Assembly: GCA_944376745.1 (NCBI GenBank)
Contig: CALWDR010000196.1
Coordinates: forward strand, 1 to 38,346
Reading direction: 5' to 3'
Length of the DNA stretch: 38,346 nucleotides
Source: an uncultured Lachnospiraceae bacterium
Lineage (GTDB): Bacteria > Bacillota > Clostridia > Lachnospirales > Lachnospiraceae
Position 1 is the first letter of the stretch. Every line of letters starts with the position of its first letter. The notes beneath the pieces were generated by a model that did no database searches, was not told where the DNA came from, and saw only the letters and a program-made list of their open reading frames with translations. This document shows, piece by piece, positions 1-7,468 of the stretch. The position numbers and the translations under genes are program-made.

Positions 1-42
1 CTGGAGCGCGAGGTATCTGAATTAAAGTCCAAAATAGCATAA
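1..42 (+). CDS. 3' end of an upstream gene (partial)
   Basis: The first bases read in frame as LEREVSELKSKIA followed by TAA at 40-42. The heptad-like spacing of leucine, valine and isoleucine with charged residues suggests the end of a coiled coil. A strong terminator follows 21 bases after the stop, which supports this being a real gene end. The rest of the gene lies outside the window, so its function cannot be told. Confidence 0.6.
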   Translation: MEREVSELKSKIA

Positions 43-63
43 GAAGATGAAACTTGGAAAAAA

Positions 64-94
64 GGGGGCTGCTTTCGGGCAGCCCCCTTTTTTT
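64..94 (+). terminator. Rho-independent terminator of the upstream gene
   Basis: A perfect 9-bp stem (GGGGGCTGC at 64-72, GCAGCCCCC at 79-87) closes a 6-base loop and is followed by seven T (88-94). It lies just after the stop codon at 42. Confidence 0.93.
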
Positions 95-182
95 GTCGGA
101 AATTCCGATTTTGGGAGGAACAAAAAAGAACGCACATTCACCCAGGAGAGCGGTACGGAGGGCTTCGCGGGGAAACGCGCGC

Positions 183-372
183 TTACCGGTAAAAAATCCG
201 CTTTGAATTTTCGTAAAAAATCATTTTAATCTCTTTTCTGGTAAGTCCCAGTGTTTCCGCTGCTTTCTTGCAGGCTGCAATTTTCTCATATGCCGGTCCG
301 CCGGGCCAGATCGATCTTTTCAGAGAGACGCCGGTAAAATGAGGAGTCCCCCCAATGGGAAGCTGCTTTGAA
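183..372 (-). pseudogene. Amidohydrolase C-terminal remnant
   Basis: On the minus strand an open frame with no convincing start reads through IGGTPHFTG, AYEKIAACKKAAETLGL, TRKEIKMIFYEN and SKRIFYR to TAA at 183-185. This pattern, a helix rich in K/A/E, then LGL(T/S)xxE, then an (I/L)(F/Y)xxNxxRIF ending, resembles the C-terminus of metal-dependent amidohydrolases (amidohydrolase family 2). Only about 60 residues remain, with no catalytic part and no ribosome binding site, so it is most likely a fossil left after deletion. The frame stays open to about 468 but the further part looks non-coding. A chance frame is the alternative. Confidence 0.42.
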
Positions 373-374
373 AA

Positions 375-405
375 GTGCTGCAGGAGATTTTCTGTCCTGC
401 AGCAC
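375..405. repeat. 11-bp perfect inverted repeat (hairpin)
   Basis: GTGCTGCAGGA (375-385) is mirrored by TCCTGCAGCAC (395-405) around a 9-base loop. On the minus strand four T follow the stem, so it could act as a weak terminator in that direction. It lies just upstream of the promoter of the rhamnosidase operon and may also insulate it. Confidence 0.55.
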
Positions 406-415
406 AGAATATTTA

Positions 416-444
416 TTGACTTTACGCCCCAGGTATAATATAAA
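416..444 (+). promoter_or_regulatory. Promoter of the UroD-like/rhamnosidase operon
   Basis: TTGACT at 416-421 and TATAAA at 439-444 are separated by 17 bp, the ideal sigma-A spacing. The transcript would start near 450 and run to the ribosome binding site at 537-544. A perfect TATAAT at 434-439 overlaps this -10 but would leave only 12 bp to the same -35. Confidence 0.65.
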
Positions 445-446
445 AA

Positions 447-473
447 AGATAGACGGTCGAAGCATGTCTATCT
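447..473. promoter_or_regulatory. Operator-like inverted repeat at the start of transcription
   Basis: AGATAGAC (447-454) and GTCTATCT (466-473) form a perfect 8-bp inverted repeat with an 11-base spacer. It begins 3 bp after the -10 box, so it covers the expected start point. That is a classic place for a repressor; a 5' mRNA hairpin is the alternative. The binding protein is unknown. Confidence 0.5.
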
Positions 474-552
474 GTCATAAGGCGGCGGCAATCCCGCCGG
501 CATTGCGCGGAGGAGCATTTTGACCTGAAAGAGGACAAAGGAGGATTTTTAC

Positions 553-1656
553 ATGAAAATCGAACTCTACAGGGGGAGCATGACTTCCCGGGAGCGGGTG
601 CTGTGCGCCTTAAATCGGCAGGAGCCGGACCGGGTGCCGGTAGACTATTCCAGCAATCCCGCCGTGCACGGCAGGCTGGCCCAAAGCCTGGGGCTCTCCC
701 TCGAGGATTATGAGGGTGTGCTGAAGGCCCTGGGTGTGGACATCCGCACGGTTTCCGCGGGATACAAGGGGCCGCGGCTTTTTGAGGAGAGGCCGGACCG
801 GCGGGTGGACCCGGTGTACGGCCATGTGATGCGCTGGGCGCCCAACGCGGACGGCGGGTACTGGGATTTCTGCGATTTCCCCCTGGAGGGAGCCGAGCCG
901 GAGAAGATCGCCGCCTTTCCGGTGCCGAATCCGGATGATTTTGACTATGACCGGGCGGTGGCGGATATCGAGCGGCACTATGAGAACGGGTATGCCGTCA
1001 ATATCGGCGATGCGGGCTGTGCGGACATCATCAACGCCACCGGACGGGTGATGGGCATGGAGGATACGCTGGTCAATCTGATGATGGAGGATGAGGCCAC
1101 GCTGGCGTACATTGACCGCCGCCTGGATATGGAGCTGGGCATCTGGGAGCGGCTGCTTGCGCGGGCAGCGGACAAGATCACCTTTGTCTGGATGGGGGAG
1201 GACCTTGGCACCCAGAGGGCGCCCATGATCAGTCTGGAGCTGTACCGGAAGGTGCTGCGTCCCCGCCATCAGCGGTATATTGATCTGGCCAGGGCTTACG
1301 ATAAGCCGGTGATGGTGCATTCCTGCGGAAGCTCCAGCTGGGTCTATGAGGATTTTATTGAGATGGGCGTCTCCGCGGTGGATACTCTGCAGCCGGAGGC
1401 CGCGCAGATGGAGCCGGCTTATCTGAAGAAAACCTACGGAGACCGTCTGGCCTTTCACGGCTGTATTTCCACCGCGGGCCCCCTGGCCTACGGTACGGAG
1501 GCGGAGGTGGAGGAGACGGTCCGCGCCACCCTGGAGACGATGATGCCCGGCGGCGGCTATCTGCTGGCGCCCACCCACGCCATTCAGGACAATACGCCGG
1601 TGGAAAATATTCTGGCCATGTACCGCACCGCTCACCAGGCTGGCCGCTATCAATAG
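553..1656 (+). CDS. Uroporphyrinogen decarboxylase/methyltransferase (UroD-MtaA-like) family protein
   Basis: 367 residues, no signal peptide. The N-terminus (TSRERVLCALNRQEPDRVPV) and the late HSCGSSS and HGCIST motifs are typical of the UroD superfamily branch that includes the cobalamin:CoM methyltransferases MtaA and CmuA. His256, Cys258 and Cys304 are placed like the zinc ligands of that branch, which argues for methyl transfer rather than haem synthesis; that is inference. Start 553 is chosen for the AAAGGAGG at 537-544; a second Met at 580 is also where many relatives begin. It heads an operon with two rhamnosidase-like genes, and no corrinoid protein partner is visible in the window. 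A role in removing O-methyl groups from sugars is possible but unproven. Confidence 0.8.
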   Translation: MKIELYRGSMTSRERVLCALNRQEPDRVPVDYSSNPAVHGRLAQSLGLSLEDYEGVLKALGVDIRTVSAGYKGPRLFEERPDRRVDPVYGHVMRWAPNADGGYWDFCDFPLEGAEPEKIAAFPVPNPDDFDYDRAVADIERHYENGYAVNIGDAGCADIINATGRVMGMEDTLVNLMMEDEATLAYIDRRLDMELGIWERLLARAADKITFVWMGEDLGTQRAPMISLELYRKVLRPRHQRYIDLARAYDKPVMVHSCGSSSWVYEDFIEMGVSAVDTLQPEAAQMEPAYLKKTYGDRLAFHGCISTAGPLAYGTEAEVEETVRATLETMMPGGGYLLAPTHAIQDNTPVENILAMYRTAHQAGRYQ

Positions 1657-1733
1657 GCAGAATATGGCAAAAACATTACAGGACGTATGGTTGGCCATCA
1701 TTTTGAAGAGACAAGCGATTAAGGAGGAGTTAC

Positions 1734-3989
1734 ATGCGGGAAACTGAAAAACTGACTTGCAGTCACGATCAATGGATATGGACGGAGCATCCGGAAAAGC
1801 CCAACAGCTGGGTTATTTTCACAAGAACCTTTGAGGTGGAACGGCTGCCCTCCGAGGCGGTCTCCTATGGGGCGGCTGACACGAAATACTGGCTGTACTT
1901 AAACGGACGGCAGGTGGTGTTTGAAGGCTCCCTGTTCCGGGAGAGCGTGCCGGGAGGTGGGTATTACGACGCCTTCGATCTGGCGCCCTTTCTCAGAGAA
2001 GGAACAAACCGGATCGACGTGCTGGTCTGGTATCACGGCAACGAAGGGCGCAACAGCGTTTCCAGCGGCCACGGGGGATTTTTCTTCTGCTGCGATGAGC
2101 TGGGACTTTACAGCGACGAAGGATTTCTGTGCTGCGAGGATACGGCCTTCTATCTGCCGGAGCCGGTGAAGGGACCAGTTCTCCACGGCGGCTACCCTAT
2201 CGGATACCGAAGCGGCGGGGTGTGGCAGAGCATACAGCGGAGCTTTTCGGAGGATACTTCGCCCCGGCGGGAAATCAGAGACGGCAAATATCAGCCCGGA
2301 ATGGAGGATGCTGCTATATGCGAACCGGCCAGGGAAGACGGCGCCAGATTCAAAACACCCAGGGTGTACCCGGCCGCTCTCTGGGGGGACCTGTATGAAA
2401 GGCCCATTCCCCTGCACAGGACCTATCCCTGGCTCCCTGTGGTTCTGGAGGTGCGCGGGGGAAGCAGGCTGTCCGGGAAACCGGAGGAAGGAAACGAGCG
2501 GCCTGCGGACAGGCTGCCGAAGGAGGGAAAGGCGCAGCCGGAGCCGGGCGATTTAAAGGACGCCGCTCTTTTGCTGCGGGGAAAGCTTCCCCATGCCATG
2601 GCTCTGACGCCCCGAATCCGGGTGAAAAACCAGGAGCCGGTTACCATCCGCATCCACACGGACCGTTACCGGGTCAACGGCGGTCCGGGGGATGAGACGA
2701 ACGCGTATGAGAATCACTACTATGAATTTGTATCCGGGGGCGGCGCGGAGGAATTTCAGTTTCCCTGGTATCTCTACGGGGAGGAGCTGCTGGTAAGCTG
2801 TGACAAAGAGCCGGAGGAGCTTGCCATTTCCGTTATGGAGTCCGGTTTCGACGCGGATTTTACGGGAACCTTTGTCTGTGAAAATGAAATGCTCAACACG
2901 CTGGTACAGAAGGCGGCACGCACCCTCTACGTGTGCATGCGGGATAATTTTTTTGACTGCCCGGACCGGGAGCGGGGCCAATGGATCGGGGACGTTTCCG
3001 TGCAGGTTCCCCAGGTATTTTATTTGCTGGATGAAAATGGGCGCCGCCTGGTGCGGAAGGCCATCTATGATTTTATCCTGCTCCGGCGGGGAGACATTTT
3101 GCAGGGAAATGTGCCCGGAGTCAACAGCACGGAGCTTCCGGCCCAGAGCCTGTGCGCCGTCAGTGAGTGGGGGATGATCGCGAAGTATTATCATTTTACT
3201 CAGGATAAGGAGACGATGAAGGTCTGCTTTGGGCCCATCGCCGCCTATCTGAAGCTGTGGGAGTGCGGGGAGCAGGGGCTGACACTGCGCAAAGGGGACT
3301 GGCAGTGGTACGATCACCTGTACAACCAGGACGGGATCGTGATCGAGCATGCCTGGTATTATTCGGCCCTGCGCTTTCTGCGGAAGCTGGGGACGCTGCT
3401 TGAGGACCATCGCTATGAGGATTTTATTGCGGAGCGGATGAAACAGATCGAAAATGTCTTTGAGGGCTTCTGGAACGGCTATGCCTATTCGTCGGGACAA
3501 GTGATCGACGACAGGGCCAACGCCCTGGCGGTCTTAAGCGGCCTCTGTCCCAGGGAGCACTATGATAAGGTGGCGAAGATACTGGTGAGCGTGTGCAGCG
3601 CAACCGTATTTATGGAAAATTTTGTGCTGACCGCGCTGTGTGAAATGGGCTACACAAAGTGGGCGTATGAGCGGATGATGAGCCGTTACTATCCGCTGGC
3701 CGTCAACGAAAATTCTACCCTGTGGGAGGACTTCTTCCTTCTGGGAACGAAGAACCATGCCTGGAGCGGGGCGCCGGCCACCATTGCCTTTCGCTATCTG
3801 CTGGGGCTTGACAGCCCGGACGGCTACCGGACTTTTTCCGTGAATCCGTCCTGCGAAATCCTAAGCCGCATGGATGTGAAGCTTCGCCTGAACGGAAAAG
3901 ATCTGCGCATTCTGGTGGAAAAAGGAAAAATTACGATAAACGGAGCGCCCTGTGAAGCGGGACATTCCTATGCCTTGGAGGAGTTATAG
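1734..3989 (+). CDS. Alpha-L-rhamnosidase-like glycoside hydrolase (GH78-type)
   Basis: 751 residues with no signal peptide, so probably cytoplasmic. The start (residues 12-100) is the beta-sandwich seen in rhamnosidases, beginning with QWIWTEHP and containing YWLYLNGRQV. The (alpha/alpha)6 catalytic part carries DCPDRERGQWIGD near residue 408, matching the GH78 motif whose Glu is the general acid, and STLWEDF...GTKNHAWSG near 660, where the second Glu of the family lies. Residues about 240-275 are a charged, low-complexity insert. Start is set by AAGGAGG 9 bp upstream. It sits between the UroD-like gene and a second, divergent rhamnosidase, so the two probably act on different linkages. The exact sugar is not certain. 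Confidence 0.82.
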   Translation: MRETEKLTCSHDQWIWTEHPEKPNSWVIFTRTFEVERLPSEAVSYGAADTKYWLYLNGRQVVFEGSLFRESVPGGGYYDAFDLAPFLREGTNRIDVLVWYHGNEGRNSVSSGHGGFFFCCDELGLYSDEGFLCCEDTAFYLPEPVKGPVLHGGYPIGYRSGGVWQSIQRSFSEDTSPRREIRDGKYQPGMEDAAICEPAREDGARFKTPRVYPAALWGDLYERPIPLHRTYPWLPVVLEVRGGSRLSGKPEEGNERPADRLPKEGKAQPEPGDLKDAALLLRGKLPHAMALTPRIRVKNQEPVTIRIHTDRYRVNGGPGDETNAYENHYYEFVSGGGAEEFQFPWYLYGEELLVSCDKEPEELAISVMESGFDADFTGTFVCENEMLNTLVQKAARTLYVCMRDNFFDCPDRERGQWIGDVSVQVPQVFYLLDENGRRLVRKAIYDFILLRRGDILQGNVPGVNSTELPAQSLCAVSEWGMIAKYYHFTQDKETMKVCFGPIAAYLKLWECGEQGLTLRKGDWQWYDHLYNQDGIVIEHAWYYSALRFLRKLGTLLEDHRYEDFIAERMKQIENVFEGFWNGYAYSSGQVIDDRANALAVLSGLCPREHYDKVAKILVSVCSATVFMENFVLTALCEMGYTKWAYERMMSRYYPLAVNENSTLWEDFFLLGTKNHAWSGAPATIAFRYLLGLDSPDGYRTFSVNPSCEILSRMDVKLRLNGKDLRILVEKGKITINGAPCEAGHSYALEEL

Positions 3990-4031
3990 TACAAACCGGA
4001 CATTCCTATGCCTTGGAGGAACGATAGTACA
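3960..4031 (+). repeat. 38-bp-period duplication of the rhamnosidase 3' end
   Basis: The stretch 3960-3993, which holds the last codons and stop of the first rhamnosidase, reappears at 3998-4031 with 3 differences in 34 bases. The first 23 bases (starting GGACATTCCTATGCC) are identical. The second copy is untranslated spacer. It extends the reading frame of the next gene upstream to 4008, a false start. Confidence 0.85.
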
Positions 4032-4097
4032 CGCTGTGCCGGAAGGCTATGGGGAGAAAGTATACCGACAGTGAAAACAGATGCATGGAGGTTAAAA

Positions 4098-6383
4098 ATG
4101 TTTGAACAAGCAAAATGGATTTGGAGCGGCGAGGCGGAGGGGACGGATTCTTACGCTGAATTTCGGATAAGCTGCCAGTTTGACCGGGCGGATTCCGTCA
4201 TCCTGCGTATTTCCGTGGATTCCAATTACGCCCTTTATCTGAATGGGAAATTTGTGGACAGCGGGCAGTATGCGGATTTTCCGCATTATAAGGTCTATGA
4301 TGAGATCGATCTTGGCGGAGCCATCGTGTCGGGGGTGAACCATCTGGCGTTTGTGGTATGGTATTACGGAGTGCCGTCCTCCACTTATTTTGTGGGAAAA
4401 CCGGGACTGCTCTTTGAGGTAGTGCGAAACGGGGAGGTGGTAAGCTGGTCGGATGTGCATGTGCGAAGCAGGAAAAGCAGGCGTTATCTTGGCGGGAAGA
4501 ATGAGAGGATCACATCCCAGTTGGGGTTGAACTATCACGTGGATTTGAGACAGCCGGAGGACTGGATGACGGCGGAGCTTCCCGGGGACTTGATGGGGAG
4601 CGCGCATGTGAAAGAGGCCGGCCCGGACATGAGGGAGGGCGAAGCTGCGCCGGACAGCCTGGGCTTTCGGCAGAGCGTTCTGGTGGAGGACATGCCTAAG
4701 GAGCTGTACCCAAGGGAGATCAAAAAGCTGGTCATAAAGCCTCGGGCGCGGATGGCTATCGTGGGGCAGGGGACTTTTACTTACCCAGCGGGAGACCAGA
4801 ATTTTGGCTGGAAAATGCAGCACGCCGCTCTGACCTTCTATCGGCTGTCGGAGATGGAGGGCGGACAGGCAGGACCGGAACTGTTGGAGACGGACGGCGG
4901 GACAGGAATGGAACTGTTGGAGACGGACGGCGGACAGGCAGGGACGGAACAGGAGACAGACGGCGGACAGGCAGGGACGGAACAGGAGACGGACGGGCCG
5001 GGAACGGAGCTTTATCTGCCGGAGGGAGAGAAAACCGAGGGACTTTATTTTATCGTGGATTTACAGTCCGAAAATTCCGGGTATCTGGACTTTGACCTGG
5101 AGGTGCCAAAGGACTGCCGGATGGAGGTTGGCTGGGGCGAGCATCTGAAGGATGGACGCTGCCGGACTCAGATAGGCGGGCGGAATTTTTCCGTGACGGT
5201 GGAACTGGGGAAGGGGCGGAACCGCTACATGAATCCTTTCCGCCGGCTGGGTCTTAGGTATCTTCAGTTTTTCGTACATGCGAAGCAGGTGAAGATTCAT
5301 TACGCGGGTATCCGGCCTGTGGTCTACCCGCTGCGGATACAGGAATATAAGGGCAGCAATCTTTTAAGAAAGCGGATCTATGAGGTCAGCCAAAATACCC
5401 TGATCCAATGTATGCACGAGCACTATGAGGACTGTCCCTGGAGAGAGCAGGCCTTCTATACCCTGGATTCGCGGAATCAGATGCTGTGCGGCTATTACGC
5501 CTTTTCGGAATATGAATTTCCCAGGGCGGGCCTTCGGCTGATTGCAAAGTCCGTGAGAGAGGACGGTACCCTGCCAATCTGCTATCCCATGGATCCCGGT
5601 CTCTCCATACCAGCCTTCTGTCTTGTCTACATCATTCAACTGACAGAATATTACCGCTATGCCAGGGAGAAGGAGACGGTAAATGTGTGCTTTCCATGTG
5701 CGAAAAAGATCATGGACGCGTTTATAGGCCGGATTGACCATACGGGACTGCTCCCCAATTTTGACGAGGAGAAAAATTTCTGGAATTTTTATGAATGGCA
5801 GCCCGGCCTGGACGGGAATACCTACCGGGGAAAGGCCTATGATATGTGCCTGAACGCTCTGCTGTCCTGGGTTATTGAATTTTTCCTGGAACTGGGTGAG
5901 GGGATGGGGATCGATGCAGGGCATTATATGCTTGTGAAGCAGGAGCTGAACCGGAAGATCGCGGAGAAATTTTATGACAGGGAGGCGGGGTTGTTTCGCA
6001 ACAGCGACAGACCGGAAGCCGCAGGCTTCAGCGTGCTGGCAAATGCCTGGGGATATCTTTGCGGCGCGGCGGAGGGACTGGAGGAGACGAAAATACTGGA
6101 GGTTCTCAGTAAAAATGGCTCTGGCGACCCGAAGCTTCCGGTGACCCCGGCCACCCTCTCCATGTATACCTTCCGCTATGAGGCTTTGCTGAAAAAGGAT
6201 AAGGAATTCTATAAGGACGTGATTCTGGAAGAAATAGATGCCACTTATTTTGCTATGCTGCAAAAGGGCGCCACCTCCTTCTGGGAGACGCTAAAGGGAG
6301 AGGCGGATTTCGATTACGCCGGCTCCCTGTGCCATGGCTGGAGCGCCATGCCGGTGTATTATTATGAATTGCTGGAGGAATGA
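4098..6383 (+). CDS. Second alpha-L-rhamnosidase-like glycoside hydrolase
   Basis: 761 residues from the ATG at 4098, chosen because GGAGG lies at 4087-4091 and the protein then opens with QAKWIWSGEAEG, the same N-terminal beta-sandwich start as its neighbour. The upstream in-frame ATG at 4008 lies in duplicated spacer. The catalytic part has EDCPWREQAFY near residue 444 (general acid Glu region) and GATSFWET near 725 (second Glu), followed by CHGWSAMP, as in GH78-like enzymes. No signal peptide. Residues about 254-305 form an acidic repeat-built insert of GGQAGTEQETD units that is not expected in the family. Low identity to the upstream rhamnosidase suggests a different linkage or aglycon. 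A hairpin terminator follows. Confidence 0.8.
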   Translation: MFEQAKWIWSGEAEGTDSYAEFRISCQFDRADSVILRISVDSNYALYLNGKFVDSGQYADFPHYKVYDEIDLGGAIVSGVNHLAFVVWYYGVPSSTYFVGKPGLLFEVVRNGEVVSWSDVHVRSRKSRRYLGGKNERITSQLGLNYHVDLRQPEDWMTAELPGDLMGSAHVKEAGPDMREGEAAPDSLGFRQSVLVEDMPKELYPREIKKLVIKPRARMAIVGQGTFTYPAGDQNFGWKMQHAALTFYRLSEMEGGQAGPELLETDGGTGMELLETDGGQAGTEQETDGGQAGTEQETDGPGTELYLPEGEKTEGLYFIVDLQSENSGYLDFDLEVPKDCRMEVGWGEHLKDGRCRTQIGGRNFSVTVELGKGRNRYMNPFRRLGLRYLQFFVHAKQVKIHYAGIRPVVYPLRIQEYKGSNLLRKRIYEVSQNTLIQCMHEHYEDCPWREQAFYTLDSRNQMLCGYYAFSEYEFPRAGLRLIAKSVREDGTLPICYPMDPGLSIPAFCLVYIIQLTEYYRYAREKETVNVCFPCAKKIMDAFIGRIDHTGLLPNFDEEKNFWNFYEWQPGLDGNTYRGKAYDMCLNALLSWVIEFFLELGEGMGIDAGHYMLVKQELNRKIAEKFYDREAGLFRNSDRPEAAGFSVLANAWGYLCGAAEGLEETKILEVLSKNGSGDPKLPVTPATLSMYTFRYEALLKKDKEFYKDVILEEIDATYFAMLQKGATSFWETLKGEADFDYAGSLCHGWSAMPVYYYELLEE
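4857..4991 (+). repeat. In-frame tandem 33-bp repeats in the rhamnosidase gene
   Basis: Two adjacent 33-bp units (4926-4958 and 4959-4991) differ only in the last base. Two older, diverged units precede them from about 4857. Each codes for an 11-12 residue unit such as GGQAGTEQETD, giving a flexible acidic loop between the beta-sandwich and later domains. Confidence 0.85.
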
Positions 6384-6397
6384 TCTCTGAACAGCAA

Positions 6398-6441
6398 GAG
6401 AACTGCCCTGGGGAGATGTTGATTTCTGGGGCAGTTCTTTT
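6398..6441 (+). terminator. Terminator between convergent operons
   Basis: AGAACTGCCC (6399-6408) pairs with GGGCAGTTCT (6429-6438) and four T end the run at 6441. It lies 15 bases after the rhamnosidase stop. The minus-strand operon ends at 6492 from the other side, so it may serve both directions, though the minus-strand T-run is weak. Confidence 0.75.
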
Positions 6442-6491
6442 ACTATTTGGGTTCCAGAGCTTCGCCGCATGGTTTCTGCGGCTGGCGCGCC

Positions 6492-7463
6492 CTAAGCGTC
6501 TTCCCGAAGCTCCACCCTCACGCGGTAGTGCTTTTCCTCCCCCGGCTTAAGGAATTTCAGCATGCCGGTCCTGCGCATGACGTCCCGCCCGTCGGGGTAG
6601 CAGTTGCCGCATTCCAGGCCCAGCACGTAGTCCCGGACGCCCATCATCTTCCACTCCACGAAGCCGTCCAGGTCCCTGGCGTCAAAGGCGATGGACAGCC
6701 CCATGCCAAGCTTGGGCTGGAAAATGGAGGCGTACCCGTTTTCATCGGGAAATCTGTGGTAGTAGCAGCGCTCCTGGTAACCGGCTGTGGGCGGCTGCAT
6801 ATGCATCCAGTTGGCAAGGTCCTCCGCCGCGTGGCCGTCCCGGGGAAGAACCTCTGCGGAGGGGATGGTGATAACGCTGTCCTCGTCCAGGAGGGGATAG
6901 CCCATGTTCATGTGGTAGAGGATCTCCATGGGCTCCACCCGGTCCCCGGTATTGGCGATAACATCGTGGATCTCAAATGCATTTTCCTCCGTGGATACCT
7001 GGATGGTCCGTTTTAGCGTCAGCTTTCTGCCGAAAATGGTCTCGTCCCTGGTGACGGTATGCACGTACAGTGCGTCCTTTTCCTGGGTCCACCAGGCCTG
7101 CTCGCAGGGCAGGTTGGCGATGGAGCCGTGGAGGGGCAGCTCTTCCCCTTCGTCCGTGCAGGGGGAGCCCACGGCGGCCAGACCGCAGGTAGTGAGAAAG
7201 CCCGCAGTGAAGGAATTGAGCCAGTTGCTGCCGATGCTGTCATAGTAGGCCGGGGCCACATAACCGCAGCAGGACAGGTAGCTCAGATTGATTCCCCGGA
7301 AGCGCAGCCGGGTGATGTCGCCGTTCCGGTCCGGGGAAATGGTGAGCATAAGGCCCAGGCCGTTGTTCACCTCGTAGAGGCGCATGCCGTCGCCTCTGCC
7401 GCCCACCAGCCGGTGCTCCTCAATGCCGGAAAGCTGGGATTCGTGTCCGATGTATGGATTCAT
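6492..7463 (-). CDS. DUF4432 family protein (aldose 1-epimerase-like)
   Basis: 323 residues. Features such as DGMRLYEVNNGLGLMLTISPDRNGDI near the start and PLHGSIAN and MEILYHMNMGYPLLDE further on match the DUF4432 branch of the galactose mutarotase fold. The conserved His in LHGSIAN and in YHMNMG lie where mutarotases hold their catalytic and binding histidines (inference). The ATG at 7463 is preferred over an in-frame GTG at 7472 because GAGGAG at 7472-7477 then sits 8 bases upstream. It is the last gene of the isomerase-kinase-aldolase operon, only 5 bases after the aldolase stop. It may interconvert sugar anomers or an open-chain intermediate for the isomerase. Confidence 0.8.
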   Translation of the reverse strand: MNPYIGHESQLSGIEEHRLVGGRGDGMRLYEVNNGLGLMLTISPDRNGDITRLRFRGINLSYLSCCGYVAPAYYDSIGSNWLNSFTAGFLTTCGLAAVGSPCTDEGEELPLHGSIANLPCEQAWWTQEKDALYVHTVTRDETIFGRKLTLKRTIQVSTEENAFEIHDVIANTGDRVEPMEILYHMNMGYPLLDEDSVITIPSAEVLPRDGHAAEDLANWMHMQPPTAGYQERCYYHRFPDENGYASIFQPKLGMGLSIAFDARDLDGFVEWKMMGVRDYVLGLECGNCYPDGRDVMRRTGMLKFLKPGEEKHYRVRVELREDA

Positions 7464-7468
7464 GTTTT

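Noticed and set aside
47-229. 60-codon plus-strand frame at the left edge
   Set aside because: It runs straight through the strong terminator at 64-94 and its composition is not protein-like.
416-439. TTGACT with the perfect TATAAT at 434-439 as the promoter
   Set aside because: The spacing of 12 bp is too short; the overlapping TATAAA at 439-444 gives 17 bp.
610-1701. Long minus-strand frame of 363 codons opposite the UroD-like gene
   Set aside because: Its protein has no recognisable motif and is an antisense shadow of the GC-rich, well-conserved UroD frame.
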